Source: Acidimicrobiales bacterium (GTDB lineage: Bacteria > Actinomycetota > Acidimicrobiia > Acidimicrobiales > SKKL01). From it: DNA of 64,000 bases. This document shows, piece by piece, positions 25,884-33,818 of this stretch. Position numbers and translations under genes: made by a program. The stretch lies in contig JAXHLR010000004.1 in NCBI GenBank assembly GCA_034521975.1, forward strand, positions 124,001-188,000. The letters run 5' to 3'. The notes under the pieces were generated by a model. It was not told where the DNA came from and made no database searches. It saw only the letters and a program-made list of their open reading frames with translations. How positions within the stretch are numbered: the stretch's first letter is position 1; each line of letters begins with the position of its first letter.

Positions 25884-26753
25884 GTGAACCCGGCATCGCC
25901 ACTGCGGGCCACGGTCGTCGTTCCGAGCAGGGACCGACCCGAACCCTTGGCGGCATGCCTCGCCGCACTCGCTCTCCAGCGGGAGACGGCGTTCGAGGTG
26001 GTGGTGGTCGATGACGCCTCCCTGGATGCGGACGCGGTGGCCGATGCGGTGGCCGATGCGGTGGCCGATCGCGGCCGGGTCCGGCTCGTCCGTGGCGAAG
26101 GCGCAGGACCGGCAGCGGCGCGGAACCTCGGGGCGGCCCTCGCCCGGGCCGATGTGGTCTGCTTCACCGACGACGACTGTCGGCCCGGGCCGGACTGGGT
26201 CGGTGCGCTCGTTACACGGATCGCAAACGGGGCCTCCGCCGTCGCCGGCCCGACCAGAAACGGTCGGCCCGACGACGTGTTCGCGGCCGCATCCCAGCTG
26301 ATCACCAACCACCTCGCCGAGGTGTCGCGCCATGACGATGGTCCACCGTTCGCCCCCACGAGCAACCTGGCAGTCCGGGCCGAGCTGTTCGCCAAGTTGG
26401 CCTTCGACGAGACCTACCCCCTCGCCGCCGGAGAGGATCGCGACTGGTGCGAACGTCTCGCTCGCGCCGGCCACCGACTCGCCTTCGAACCCGATGCCTG
26501 GGTCGCCCACCACCAGGAGCTGTCAGCTCGACGGTTCTGGCGCCAGCAGGAGCGCTATGGGCGGGGCGCGCACCGGTTGCGTTCGGGTCACGGTGGTGAC
26601 CTCCGTCCGGTCGGGTTCTACCTCGGCCTGCTCCGATCCGGCTTCGCCGCCGGCCCACGAGTGGGCACGTTGGTCGTGGTGGCCCAGCTGGCGACCTGTG
26701 CCGGTGTGATCCGCGAGGTCGTGGCCGACCGCCGACGGGATCGGGAGCGCTGA
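25884..26753 (+). CDS. Family 2 glycosyltransferase
   Basis: 289 residues, GT-A fold: ATVVVPSRDRPEPLAACLAAL at the start, DDAS for the first nucleotide-sugar contacts, DVVCFTDDDCRPGPDWV as the DxD motif, and EDRDWCERLARAG as the ED/W catalytic segment. A C-terminal hydrophobic segment (VGTLVVVAQLATCAGVI) may anchor it. The GTG start lies 10 bp after the flippase stop. An in-frame 12-bp tandem repeat encodes DAVADAVADAVAD. It ends 6 bp from the convergent phosphodiesterase gene. Sugar donor and acceptor unknown. Confidence 0.82.
   Translation: MNPASPLRATVVVPSRDRPEPLAACLAALALQRETAFEVVVVDDASLDADAVADAVADAVADRGRVRLVRGEGAGPAAARNLGAALARADVVCFTDDDCRPGPDWVGALVTRIANGASAVAGPTRNGRPDDVFAAASQLITNHLAEVSRHDDGPPFAPTSNLAVRAELFAKLAFDETYPLAAGEDRDWCERLARAGHRLAFEPDAWVAHHQELSARRFWRQQERYGRGAHRLRSGHGGDLRPVGFYLGLLRSGFAAGPRVGTLVVVAQLATCAGVIREVVADRRRDRER
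26031..26066 (+). repeat. 12-bp tandem repeat (3 units) in a coding region
   Basis: Three near-identical copies of GATGCGGTGGCC (the first has GAC for GAT) encode DAVA three times in the glycosyltransferase. Because the unit is a multiple of three, slippage would change length without a frameshift. It lies between the DDAS motif and the DxD motif, in a loop. Confidence 0.75.
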
Positions 26754-26759
26754 GCGGAG

Positions 26760-28265
26760 CTACCGCTCGAGGAGCGGTTGACCTGCCATCTCGCGGGTGT
26801 CGCTGCCGGAGAGGGCGGCGACCGTGGCCGCGACGTCCTCGAGGCGAGGGGGTCGGGACGGCTCGATGAGCTTGGAGGCGCCGGGCACAACCAGGGCCCA
26901 CGCATCCCCTTCGGTGTGGTTCCCGGACCGGCCACTGCCGACCCCGTGTCGGCGGACGGTGCCGAACCGCTCCGAGTGCAGGCCCTCGAGTCGGGTAGCT
27001 GGGGTGTCGACCCACCGCACGATCAGGTCGGGAAGCTGGTGGGCACGGTCACCGCTGCCGAAGCGGTCGGCCACCCGTTCCACCGACGAGACCGCCGGAC
27101 TGCCGTCGAGCGAACGGAACGACAGGATCCCGGCTGCGATCTCGTCCATCAGCGACTCTGCATCGGCGGGATCGACGATGCCGTCGCGCTCGCGGCCCCG
27201 CAGGTTGAGGCGGATGTAGCCCTGGTTCTCCGCGGGATGGGCAAACGCCCGGGTCCTGACCCAGTCGATGCCACGCATCTCCAGGCGGGCCGTCAGCTCG
27301 AGTGCCACGGCCTCCGGGAGCGCTCCGGCGACCTTGGCCCGCAAGCCGCTGGGCAGCGCAGCGCGGAGCCACCAGATGGAGCTTCGAGCATCGGTGCGGT
27401 CCTCGGAGGGATCGAGGATCGAGCGGAGCATCTCGGGGAGCAGATCGGCCCGGCTGGTGTTCACCTCCATGCCCACGGGCGAGATGATCATCAGATCGGC
27501 ATCGTCGGGCAGGACCGTGACCACTCGACCGAGGGCGCTGTCGACCTCTCGGTAGACGTCTTCCAGGGTATTGCCGAGGAGCCGCTCGGCAGAGGCATCG
27601 AGACCCTTCGGATCGAGTTGGGACAGGTCCCAGAACTGGTGGCCGGCCACGTGAGCAGCGCAGAAGGTCAACCAGGCGAGGTCGAACGGCTGCTCGGCCA
27701 ACAGCTGCTCGGCGGCATCGGCCACCCGGCCCGGCGCGCCGAGGAGGCGACGGCGCAAGCCGAGCATCTCCTCGACCGAGTGCCGGCCGAAGACCTCGTC
27801 GACCGGTGCAGGTGAGCCGAAGAGCCGCTCGAGTCGCCGATGGGTGTCATCGGGCGCGGACCACTCCTGGAGTACGACGCGGTCGTGGAGCTGCCAGCCA
27901 CACACCAAAGCGCCGGGTGGCGCATCGACGGGTGGGCGACTCTCGTATGGATCGACCGCGAGGGTTCTGGTGCCGCAGCGGCCGAGGCGCTCCCACACCG
28001 GTGGTGGGGCATGGAAGTGGCCCATGTAGCGGACACGTTGCTCCCCGGCCGACCATTGGAAGGGGTAGAAGAGCCCGTGGTCCTCGAGCGGCACGCCGCT
28101 GTAGAGGGTGTGCTGGGCGCCAGCGGCGAACTGGGTGGCCGGCGCGTCCAGCTCGTGCCACACACCGCGGTCCCGGAGTGCGGCGAGCACGGGCAGGCGC
28201 TCATCGCGCAGGAGGCGGTCGAGCAGGGAAGCGCTGGCGGCGTCGAACTGCAGGATGGTCAACAT
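26760..28265 (-). CDS. Type I phosphodiesterase / nucleotide pyrophosphatase-like protein
   Basis: 501 residues of the alkaline-phosphatase superfamily PDE/NPP group. It has an N-terminal metal Asp in LTILQFDAAS, a putative nucleophile region ATQFAAGAQHTLYSGVPLEDHG, a middle AHVAGHQFWDL, and a C-terminal GNHTEGDAWALVVPG with the late His. The usual SDHG metal segment reads SPVGM (residues 262-266), so two expected ligands (Asp, His) are Pro and Val. Activity may be altered or lost. The ATG overlaps the upstream Gfo/Idh stop by 7 bp. It is the last gene of the minus-strand glycan operon. The phosphodiester substrate is unknown. Confidence 0.75.
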   Translation of the reverse strand: MLTILQFDAASASLLDRLLRDERLPVLAALRDRGVWHELDAPATQFAAGAQHTLYSGVPLEDHGLFYPFQWSAGEQRVRYMGHFHAPPPVWERLGRCGTRTLAVDPYESRPPVDAPPGALVCGWQLHDRVVLQEWSAPDDTHRRLERLFGSPAPVDEVFGRHSVEEMLGLRRRLLGAPGRVADAAEQLLAEQPFDLAWLTFCAAHVAGHQFWDLSQLDPKGLDASAERLLGNTLEDVYREVDSALGRVVTVLPDDADLMIISPVGMEVNTSRADLLPEMLRSILDPSEDRTDARSSIWWLRAALPSGLRAKVAGALPEAVALELTARLEMRGIDWVRTRAFAHPAENQGYIRLNLRGRERDGIVDPADAESLMDEIAAGILSFRSLDGSPAVSSVERVADRFGSGDRAHQLPDLIVRWVDTPATRLEGLHSERFGTVRRHGVGSGRSGNHTEGDAWALVVPGASKLIEPSRPPRLEDVAATVAALSGSDTREMAGQPLLER

Positions 28266-29221
28266 GGGGAAGGCTCCATCGGGTCGGTGATCAACGTTGG
28301 CCGTCCAGCAGCAGCGGCGCTGGTTCGCGCCGCGTCGACGGCCGCCATCACCGCGACGCCATCGACGGTGGTGCCGAGCGCTGGGTCCTGGCCGCCGCGT
28401 ACGACAGTCGCAAACGAATCGAGTTGGGCGGCCAGCGACGCCACGAGGGGATGGACGCCAGGGGATGGACGGAGTCGTCCGATGATTGCGGCGAGGCTGC
28501 CGCCGGCCCGGTGTCGAGCGACAGTGGTACCCGCCGCGTCGCGGACCGCCACTTGTTCGGCGTGGATCGAGTCGGCCCGAGCACGGATCGTGGCTCGTCC
28601 CCGCCCCAGTACCAGCGACAAGGTGGCCCGATCGGGGGTGAGCTCGGTGGCCGTGACCTCGCGGATCTCGCTTCCGGACACCCAGCGCGCCAAGTCGAGG
28701 AGGTGGGGAGCGAGGTCGAGGATGACCTCGTCGCGCACGAGATGGGCTCCCCAGCTCGCCCGCCGATAGCGGATCTCGAGCTCCAGGTCGAGCGCACCCG
28801 CTCGCGGGGTGGCCGCCCGTACCTCGCGGACGCCAGGATCGAAGCGACGGTTGAACCCCACCCGCACCGTGGGACCGAGCGTTGCGAGGCGAGCGGCGCC
28901 GGCGCCGTCGGGAGCTGGTGGCTTCTCGACCAGCACGGGTAGCCCGGCGGCCGTGGCCCACTCGGCGTCGGCAACATGGGTGCTGGCCGGGCTCGCGAGC
29001 ACGAGGGCGTCGACGTCGGCGCCCTCGATCAGCGCGGCGGCGTCAGCGAAGGTGGAGACCGACTCCCCGACCAGGTCGGCAAGGTGGGCACGCCGTCCGC
29101 CGTCGGGATCGGCGACCGCGGTGAGGGTGGTGCCCCGCTCCATGGCGAGGGCGGGGACATAGCCGATCTCGGCGAGCCTGCCGCAGCCGATCAGTCCGAT
29201 CCGCACCGGCTCCACGCTCAT
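28259..29221 (-). CDS. Gfo/Idh/MocA-family NAD(P)-dependent oxidoreductase
   Basis: 320 residues. An N-terminal Rossmann fold (VRIGLIGCGRLAEIGYVPAL) leads to the EKP motif (VLVEKPPAPDGAGAARLA), and the C-terminal alpha/beta domain carries a DLAPHLLDLARWV helix. Family members oxidise or reduce sugars, often nucleotide sugars or inositols in glycan pathways. It overlaps both neighbours: ATGA with the glycosyltransferase upstream, and 7 bp with the phosphodiesterase downstream. This places it within one operon. Substrate unknown. Confidence 0.82.
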   Translation of the reverse strand: MSVEPVRIGLIGCGRLAEIGYVPALAMERGTTLTAVADPDGGRRAHLADLVGESVSTFADAAALIEGADVDALVLASPASTHVADAEWATAAGLPVLVEKPPAPDGAGAARLATLGPTVRVGFNRRFDPGVREVRAATPRAGALDLELEIRYRRASWGAHLVRDEVILDLAPHLLDLARWVSGSEIREVTATELTPDRATLSLVLGRGRATIRARADSIHAEQVAVRDAAGTTVARHRAGGSLAAIIGRLRPSPGVHPLVASLAAQLDSFATVVRGGQDPALGTTVDGVAVMAAVDAARTSAAAAGRPTLITDPMEPSPC

Positions 29222-30186
29222 TCGAACCCGTCGACTCGAGAGATCGACGCCGCCCCGAGCGGAGGCAGCGGACGCGGAGCGTCGAGAAGCGCGACGACGA
29301 TGCCGACCGGCACAGCAGCGACCGCGACCAGGTGGTGGAGGCAGTGCAGTCCGATGCCGGCGATGGCTGGGAGCAGCCCCATGCGTCGAACGAGCAAGCC
29401 GTAGAAGTGCCGGTTCGCGATGATGAGGACACCAAGGCAGGACGCGAGCAGCGGCAGCCACAACCCGATGGCCGCGACCACCGCGACCACCCAGACCGCG
29501 GCACTGATCTGGTGGCGCAGGCCGCAGTTCAGTGTGGTGGCCCGACGTCGGGTACGCACCTGGAGGGCGACCCAAGGGACGGCGCGTCGGGCCAGGTCGG
29601 TCCACAGCATCGACCGCAGGGTCCATGTCTTGAGATGCTTGCCCTGGATGGTCGGGTCCAGGGCGGACCGGGAGCCGTCGAAGCGGAGGCGATCGCCGAG
29701 CTCGATGTCCTCGATGGAGGGATGCGGATAGCGATCCGCGTCGAAGCCACCGATGCGGAGGAACGTCTGGCGGCGGATGGCTCCGAGCCCCGTCCAGAAC
29801 GTCTCGGCGGGTCCGGCTCCGGCCTGGTGCACCTGGTGGTGCAACAGGTTGCGGAACGCCGAGACCACACCTGGATCGGCGGGATCGTCGTCGTAGGAAC
29901 CGAACAGGGCACCCAGACCGGGATCGTCGTCGAACGCGGAGCGGATCCTGCTGAAGGCGTCCGGGTGGACCTCGACGTCGGCATCGATGAACACCACGAC
30001 GTCGCCCTGAGCACGCCGGACACCGGCGTTGCGGGCCTCGGATGCAGACAAATGGGCGTCCTCGACCACGATGACCTCCTCGGGTGGGTCCTGCGCCGCA
30101 CGGATCGCCGCGCGGCACCGGCCGAGGGTCGGGGGGGCGTTGGTTGCGGGGACGACGACCGACAGGGAGGTCACCCCGGCAACCAT
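29218..30186 (-). CDS. Family 2 glycosyltransferase, membrane-anchored
   Basis: 322 residues. The GT-A domain starts TSLSVVVPATNAPPTLGRCR, followed by VVFIDADVEVHPDAF as the DxD and SIEDIELGDRLRFDG near residue 160. Three to four hydrophobic helices complete the C-terminus, as in processive or dolichol-type GT2 enzymes. I use the ATG at 30186. It ends in ATGA overlap with the Gfo/Idh gene. A DtxR-type iron box lies 7-20 bp before the start. Donor and acceptor unknown. Confidence 0.8.
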   Translation of the reverse strand: MVAGVTSLSVVVPATNAPPTLGRCRAAIRAAQDPPEEVIVVEDAHLSASEARNAGVRRAQGDVVVFIDADVEVHPDAFSRIRSAFDDDPGLGALFGSYDDDPADPGVVSAFRNLLHHQVHQAGAGPAETFWTGLGAIRRQTFLRIGGFDADRYPHPSIEDIELGDRLRFDGSRSALDPTIQGKHLKTWTLRSMLWTDLARRAVPWVALQVRTRRRATTLNCGLRHQISAAVWVVAVVAAIGLWLPLLASCLGVLIIANRHFYGLLVRRMGLLPAIAGIGLHCLHHLVAVAAVPVGIVVALLDAPRPLPPLGAASISRVDGFE

Positions 30187-30192
30187 AGTGCA

Positions 30193-30206
30193 TGAGGTGA
30201 GCCTAA
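30193..30206 (-). promoter_or_regulatory. Iron box ahead of the operon glycosyltransferase
   Basis: Plus-strand TGAGGTGAGCCTAA differs from the upstream iron box TTAGGTGACCCTAA (431..444) at two positions. With its flanks it matches 15 of 19 positions of the DtxR/IdeR consensus by eye. It covers the stop codon of the preceding membrane gene and ends 7 bp before the next start. It may mark an internal iron-controlled promoter or roadblock. Confidence 0.45.
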
Positions 30207-31597
30207 CGAAAACTGTGTAGTTCGGCTTCAGGACAGTCGACCGCGTAGGCGACCCAGTGCGACGAACGGGCAAGGACGACCGCACCGGATCGCAGAGACA
30301 TCTGCCGGTCGGGCGAGCTCCCCGACCGAAGCAACATCGTGCCGGGATGGTCGACGCGAGCGCGAGGAACCCGGTGGAGGGGAAGGTCCAGCTTCCAGGC
30401 CACGGCGGGTCGCAGCAGCCCCGATCCGGTGACCGACACGTCGCCGCAGGAGGTGAGGATCTCGGGACCTCCGGACCGCTCGATGACGACGTCGAGATCG
30501 GCTTCGAGCACGCCGCGATCGGCGACGGCGACCACGACCGGTCCGATGCCGGCAGCTCGGGGCACGGCGAGCGCGACAGCCACCACGATGCCGACGACCC
30601 ACAGCATCCGCACGCGACCAGGAGATGGAAGGGAGCAGACGACCCCGACACCAGCCAGCACGCACACCGCAGCGGCGGCGGGGAGGTAGAACCGGCTGAG
30701 AGCGGCATACCCGAGGGTCACCGCCAGCGCGGCGACGAGCGCGGACCAGGCGAGTGCACCGGCGGCGACGGCGAGCAGGACCCTTTCACCCCGTCGTCGG
30801 GCCGTCACCAGTCCGAAGCCAGCGGCTACCCATGCCGGGGCCACGACCATGGCGCCAGCCGCGGTGAGCGCGCTGGCAGTGCGCCCGCCCAGCGACTCCG
30901 ACGCCGCCACCCGCGCCGCGTCGGCGCCGTGCCACGGACTACCCGAACCCCACCAGTCGCCACCGAACCACAACATCGGCACGCTGGCCAGGATCGCCAC
31001 CACGAACACTCGAGTCGACGGGTCGCGCCACCAGAGCCAGAGGGCGTAGATGCCCAGCAGTGGCCATGCTTCCGGACGAAGGAGCGCGACCCCCCACCCG
31101 AGGGTGAGCGCCGTTCGACGGCGCTCGTCCAGATGGGCCTCCACGGCAAACAGCGCCAGCGCGATCGTGAGCGGCGCGACGTGGCCTTCGCCCACCAGGC
31201 GCAAGAAGCGCGGGTCACCGTCGGGGGTGAGCAGGAGCAGCGCAGCAGCGATGACACCAGCGGGCGCGCCGGCGAAGCGGGCTGCCAACCGGTACGTCGC
31301 CACCAGGCCGAGGAGCGCGCCGGTCCGGGCAACGAGCATCCAGAGCGATACTGCTGCAGGTCCGAGCGGCGCGAGCATCGTGGTGACGAGGACCGGGAGG
31401 GGCTTCCATGACGGACCGCCGGTGGTATCGAGGTCGAGCTGACCGACCTCGCGGCCCCAGACCAACCACGCCCACGGGTCGAAGCTCAAGGTGGCAGGAA
31501 GCAGCAACGACAATGCCCCCAGTCCGCTGCAGGCACCGACGAGGAGCACCCCACGCCTGCTGGCCGAGAGCATCGGGCGCGTGTTGGTGCTGGTCAC
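30203..31597 (-). CDS. GT-C-like integral membrane protein
   Basis: 464 residues with about 10 hydrophobic helices and a C-terminal ~110-residue soluble domain. The start SFDPWAWLVWGREVGQLDLDTTGG followed by PSWKPLPV is the DxxxW...PSWKPLP pattern of uncharacterised actinobacterial GT-C/mannosyltransferase-like proteins. GTG start overlapping the ATPase stop (GTGA). It would use a polyprenyl-phosphate sugar at the outer membrane face. Substrate unknown, and the glycosyltransferase role is inferred from fold. Confidence 0.65.
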   Translation of the reverse strand: MTSTNTRPMLSASRRGVLLVGACSGLGALSLLLPATLSFDPWAWLVWGREVGQLDLDTTGGPSWKPLPVLVTTMLAPLGPAAVSLWMLVARTGALLGLVATYRLAARFAGAPAGVIAAALLLLTPDGDPRFLRLVGEGHVAPLTIALALFAVEAHLDERRRTALTLGWGVALLRPEAWPLLGIYALWLWWRDPSTRVFVVAILASVPMLWFGGDWWGSGSPWHGADAARVAASESLGGRTASALTAAGAMVVAPAWVAAGFGLVTARRRGERVLLAVAAGALAWSALVAALAVTLGYAALSRFYLPAAAAVCVLAGVGVVCSLPSPGRVRMLWVVGIVVAVALAVPRAAGIGPVVVAVADRGVLEADLDVVIERSGGPEILTSCGDVSVTGSGLLRPAVAWKLDLPLHRVPRARVDHPGTMLLRSGSSPDRQMSLRSGAVVLARSSHWVAYAVDCPEAELHSFR

Positions 31598-32691
31598 ACC
31601 CGATCCGACGATGGCAACACGTGCACGGGACCGTCGACCCGGATGCCTACCAGATCGCCTGGTTGCCAGCGGGTCACCCCGTGCACGCGGCTGCGAACCC
31701 TGCGCCCTGAGCGGAGCTCGAGGGTGACGAGTTGGTCGTGCCCGAAGAACGAGCGATTCAGCACCTCACCCGACACCGACGCGCCGGCTGCGTCAGCGTC
31801 GGCGGCAAGGGGCACCAAGCTGAGCACCTCGGGTCGGATCATGACCTCGACAGGACCCTGCGCACAGGGATCGTCCGAGAGGAGCCGCCCGAACTCGGTC
31901 TCGACGTAGCCGTGGGACGCGGTGCCCGGGAACACCTCGGCGGCGCCGAGGAAGCCGGCCACCCACCGGTTGGCAGGACGAGCGTAGACCTCTTCGGGAG
32001 TGCCGGTCTGTACGATCCGTCCAGCATCCATGAGCACGACCTCGTCAGCCAGGGACAGCGCCTCCTGCTGGTCGTGGGTGACCAACAGCGCGGTGGCGCC
32101 GGCCTCGCGGAGGATGGCGGCCACGTCCTCCCGAAGGGCGGCCCGCAGGCCTGCGTCGAGCGCGGCGAAGGGTTCGTCGAGGAGCACGACGGCGGGATCG
32201 GGTGCCAGGGCACGAGCGAGGGCGATCCGCTGGCGCTCGCCGCCGGAGAGCTCGTGAGGATAGGACCGGGCCCGATGGGCGAGGCCGACCAACTCCAGAC
32301 ACTCGGTGACGCGCCCGGGTGCGGGTTCACCGAAGGCGACGTTGCGCTCCACGGTGAGATGGGGGAAGAGGGCTCCGTCCTGGAACACCATGCCCACTCG
32401 TCGCAGCTCCGGCTCCACCCAGGTCCCCTCACCCGCGACGCGGCCGCCATCGATCTCGACCATGCCCGCATCGGGGACCTCGAACCCGGCGATGATCCGC
32501 AACAGGGTGCTCTTCCCCGAACCGCTCGGCCCGAGGAGCGCGACGATCGATCCGACAGGCACGGTGACGTCGGCGCCGGCGACTGCGCAGGTCCTGCCGA
32601 ACCACTTGTCGATGCCGAGGGCGCGGATGGCGGGAACCGCGTTCACGGGCGGGACCGTAGCAGACTGATCGGGCCGAGCTTCAGCGCTCAC
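31594..32691 (-). CDS. Fe(III) ABC transporter ATP-binding protein (FbpC-type)
   Basis: 365 residues. Walker A GPSGSGKST, signature LSGGERQRIALARAL and Walker B VVLLDEPFAALD are present, followed by a C-terminal TOBE-like regulatory domain, as in the FbpC/PotA/MalK group. Start GTG at 32691: an AGGAGG sits only 1 nt upstream, too close to serve it, so a second GTG 45 nt inside (VNAVPAIRALGID) is possible. It is divergent from the Fe(III)-binding protein and permease, with which it forms the transporter. It heads the operon continuing into glycan genes (overlap GTGA). Confidence 0.85.
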   Translation of the reverse strand: MSAEARPDQSATVPPVNAVPAIRALGIDKWFGRTCAVAGADVTVPVGSIVALLGPSGSGKSTLLRIIAGFEVPDAGMVEIDGGRVAGEGTWVEPELRRVGMVFQDGALFPHLTVERNVAFGEPAPGRVTECLELVGLAHRARSYPHELSGGERQRIALARALAPDPAVVLLDEPFAALDAGLRAALREDVAAILREAGATALLVTHDQQEALSLADEVVLMDAGRIVQTGTPEEVYARPANRWVAGFLGAAEVFPGTASHGYVETEFGRLLSDDPCAQGPVEVMIRPEVLSLVPLAADADAAGASVSGEVLNRSFFGHDQLVTLELRSGRRVRSRVHGVTRWQPGDLVGIRVDGPVHVLPSSDRV

Positions 32692-32702
32692 ACCTCCTGA
32701 AG

Positions 32703-32739
32703 TTTAGGCCACCTATCCCACTATGCTAGGACAGGGTAA
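32703..32739. promoter_or_regulatory. Degenerate tandem iron boxes between divergent iron-transport genes
   Basis: TTTAGGCCACCTAT (32703..32716) and CTAGGACAGGGTAA (32726..32739) each keep TAGG/CCTA- or GTAA-type half sites of the DtxR/IdeR box. They lie in the 77-bp spacer between the ATPase (minus) and the iron-binding protein (plus). Centres are ~23 bp apart. They are weaker than the boxes at 410..444. Confidence 0.4.
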
Positions 32740-32768
32740 CCACTCCGTCACCCTCATCGAGGATCTCA

Positions 32769-33800
32769 ATGCTCTCCAAGCTCATCCGCAAGCGCTGGCC
32801 GATCCCAGTCATCGCCCTGGTTGCGATCGGTGTCGTCGCGGCTGGCGCGCTCGCCACCACGAAGGGCGACGAGCGTGCGCTCGTGGTGTACAACGGCCGT
32901 TCTCACTATGGTACCGAACAGGTGTTCCGAGACTTCGAAGCGGACACGGGGATCGAGGTCGAACTGCGCGGTGGTACGGCCCCAGAGCTCTTCGAGCGCC
33001 TCCGCCGCGAGGGTGAGGACACGCCGGCCGACGTGCTGGTCACCACCGATCTCGCCAACCTGTGGCGGGCCGAGCACGCCGGACTCCTCCAACCGGTCCT
33101 CTCCGATACGCTCAGCTCCCAGGTGCCCGACTCACTGCGCGATCCGGAGGGCTATTGGTGGTCGCTGACAACCCGGCTGCGCATCCCGGTGGTGTCGACC
33201 GAGCGGATCCCGACGGGAGCGGTCACCAGCTACGAGGACTTGGGAGATCCGCGCTACCAGGGGCGCACGTGTCTGCGGACTTCCACCAGTGAGTACAACC
33301 AGTCACTCGTCGCCGACATGATCGCCAAGCGAGGCATGGACGAGACCGAGGAGCTCCTGCGCTCCTGGATGGCCAACGAACCCAAGATCCTCAACTCCGA
33401 CGGCGAGATGCTCGCGGTCATCGCAGATGGTGGCTGCGACCTCGGCTTGGCGAACCACTACTACCTGGGTCGGGCCCTGAGCGACAATCCCGACTTCCCA
33501 GTGGCGCCGGCCTGGCCCGACCAGGACGGTGCGGGCGCCCACGCCAACGTCTCCGGCGTGGGGGTGGTCGCCGCGTCCGATGCCACCGACGAGGCCACCG
33601 CGCTCATCGAGTTCCTCACGGCGCCGTCGGCCCAGGCCCAGATCATCGATCGCAGCGAGTTCGCCGCCAACCCCGACGTTCCACCGGCCGAACACATCAG
33701 CCACTGGGCAGATGTCAGGACCGACCCGATCGACGTCGAGGCTGCCGGCCCGTTGCTGGAGGAGGCCGTCGCGCTGATGCTCGAGGTCGGGTGGAACTGA
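32769..33800 (+). CDS. Fe(III) ABC transporter substrate-binding protein (FbpA/FutA-type)
   Basis: 343 residues. It has an N-terminal membrane anchor (RKRWPIPVIALVAIGVVAAG) but no lipobox Cys, so it is held by the uncleaved helix or cleaved by signal peptidase I. The two-lobed binding domain begins ALVVYNGRSHYGTEQVFRDF, with Tyr ligands as in FutA, and later GLANHYYLGRAL holds the YY pair that coordinates Fe3+ in this family. It delivers ferric iron to the permease encoded 18 bp downstream. The ATG is the first possible start. It is distinct from the partial iron-binding lipoprotein at the left edge. Confidence 0.85.
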   Translation: MLSKLIRKRWPIPVIALVAIGVVAAGALATTKGDERALVVYNGRSHYGTEQVFRDFEADTGIEVELRGGTAPELFERLRREGEDTPADVLVTTDLANLWRAEHAGLLQPVLSDTLSSQVPDSLRDPEGYWWSLTTRLRIPVVSTERIPTGAVTSYEDLGDPRYQGRTCLRTSTSEYNQSLVADMIAKRGMDETEELLRSWMANEPKILNSDGEMLAVIADGGCDLGLANHYYLGRALSDNPDFPVAPAWPDQDGAGAHANVSGVGVVAASDATDEATALIEFLTAPSAQAQIIDRSEFAANPDVPPAEHISHWADVRTDPIDVEAAGPLLEEAVALMLEVGWN

Positions 33801-33818
33801 TCGAAGCGGCATGCTGAC

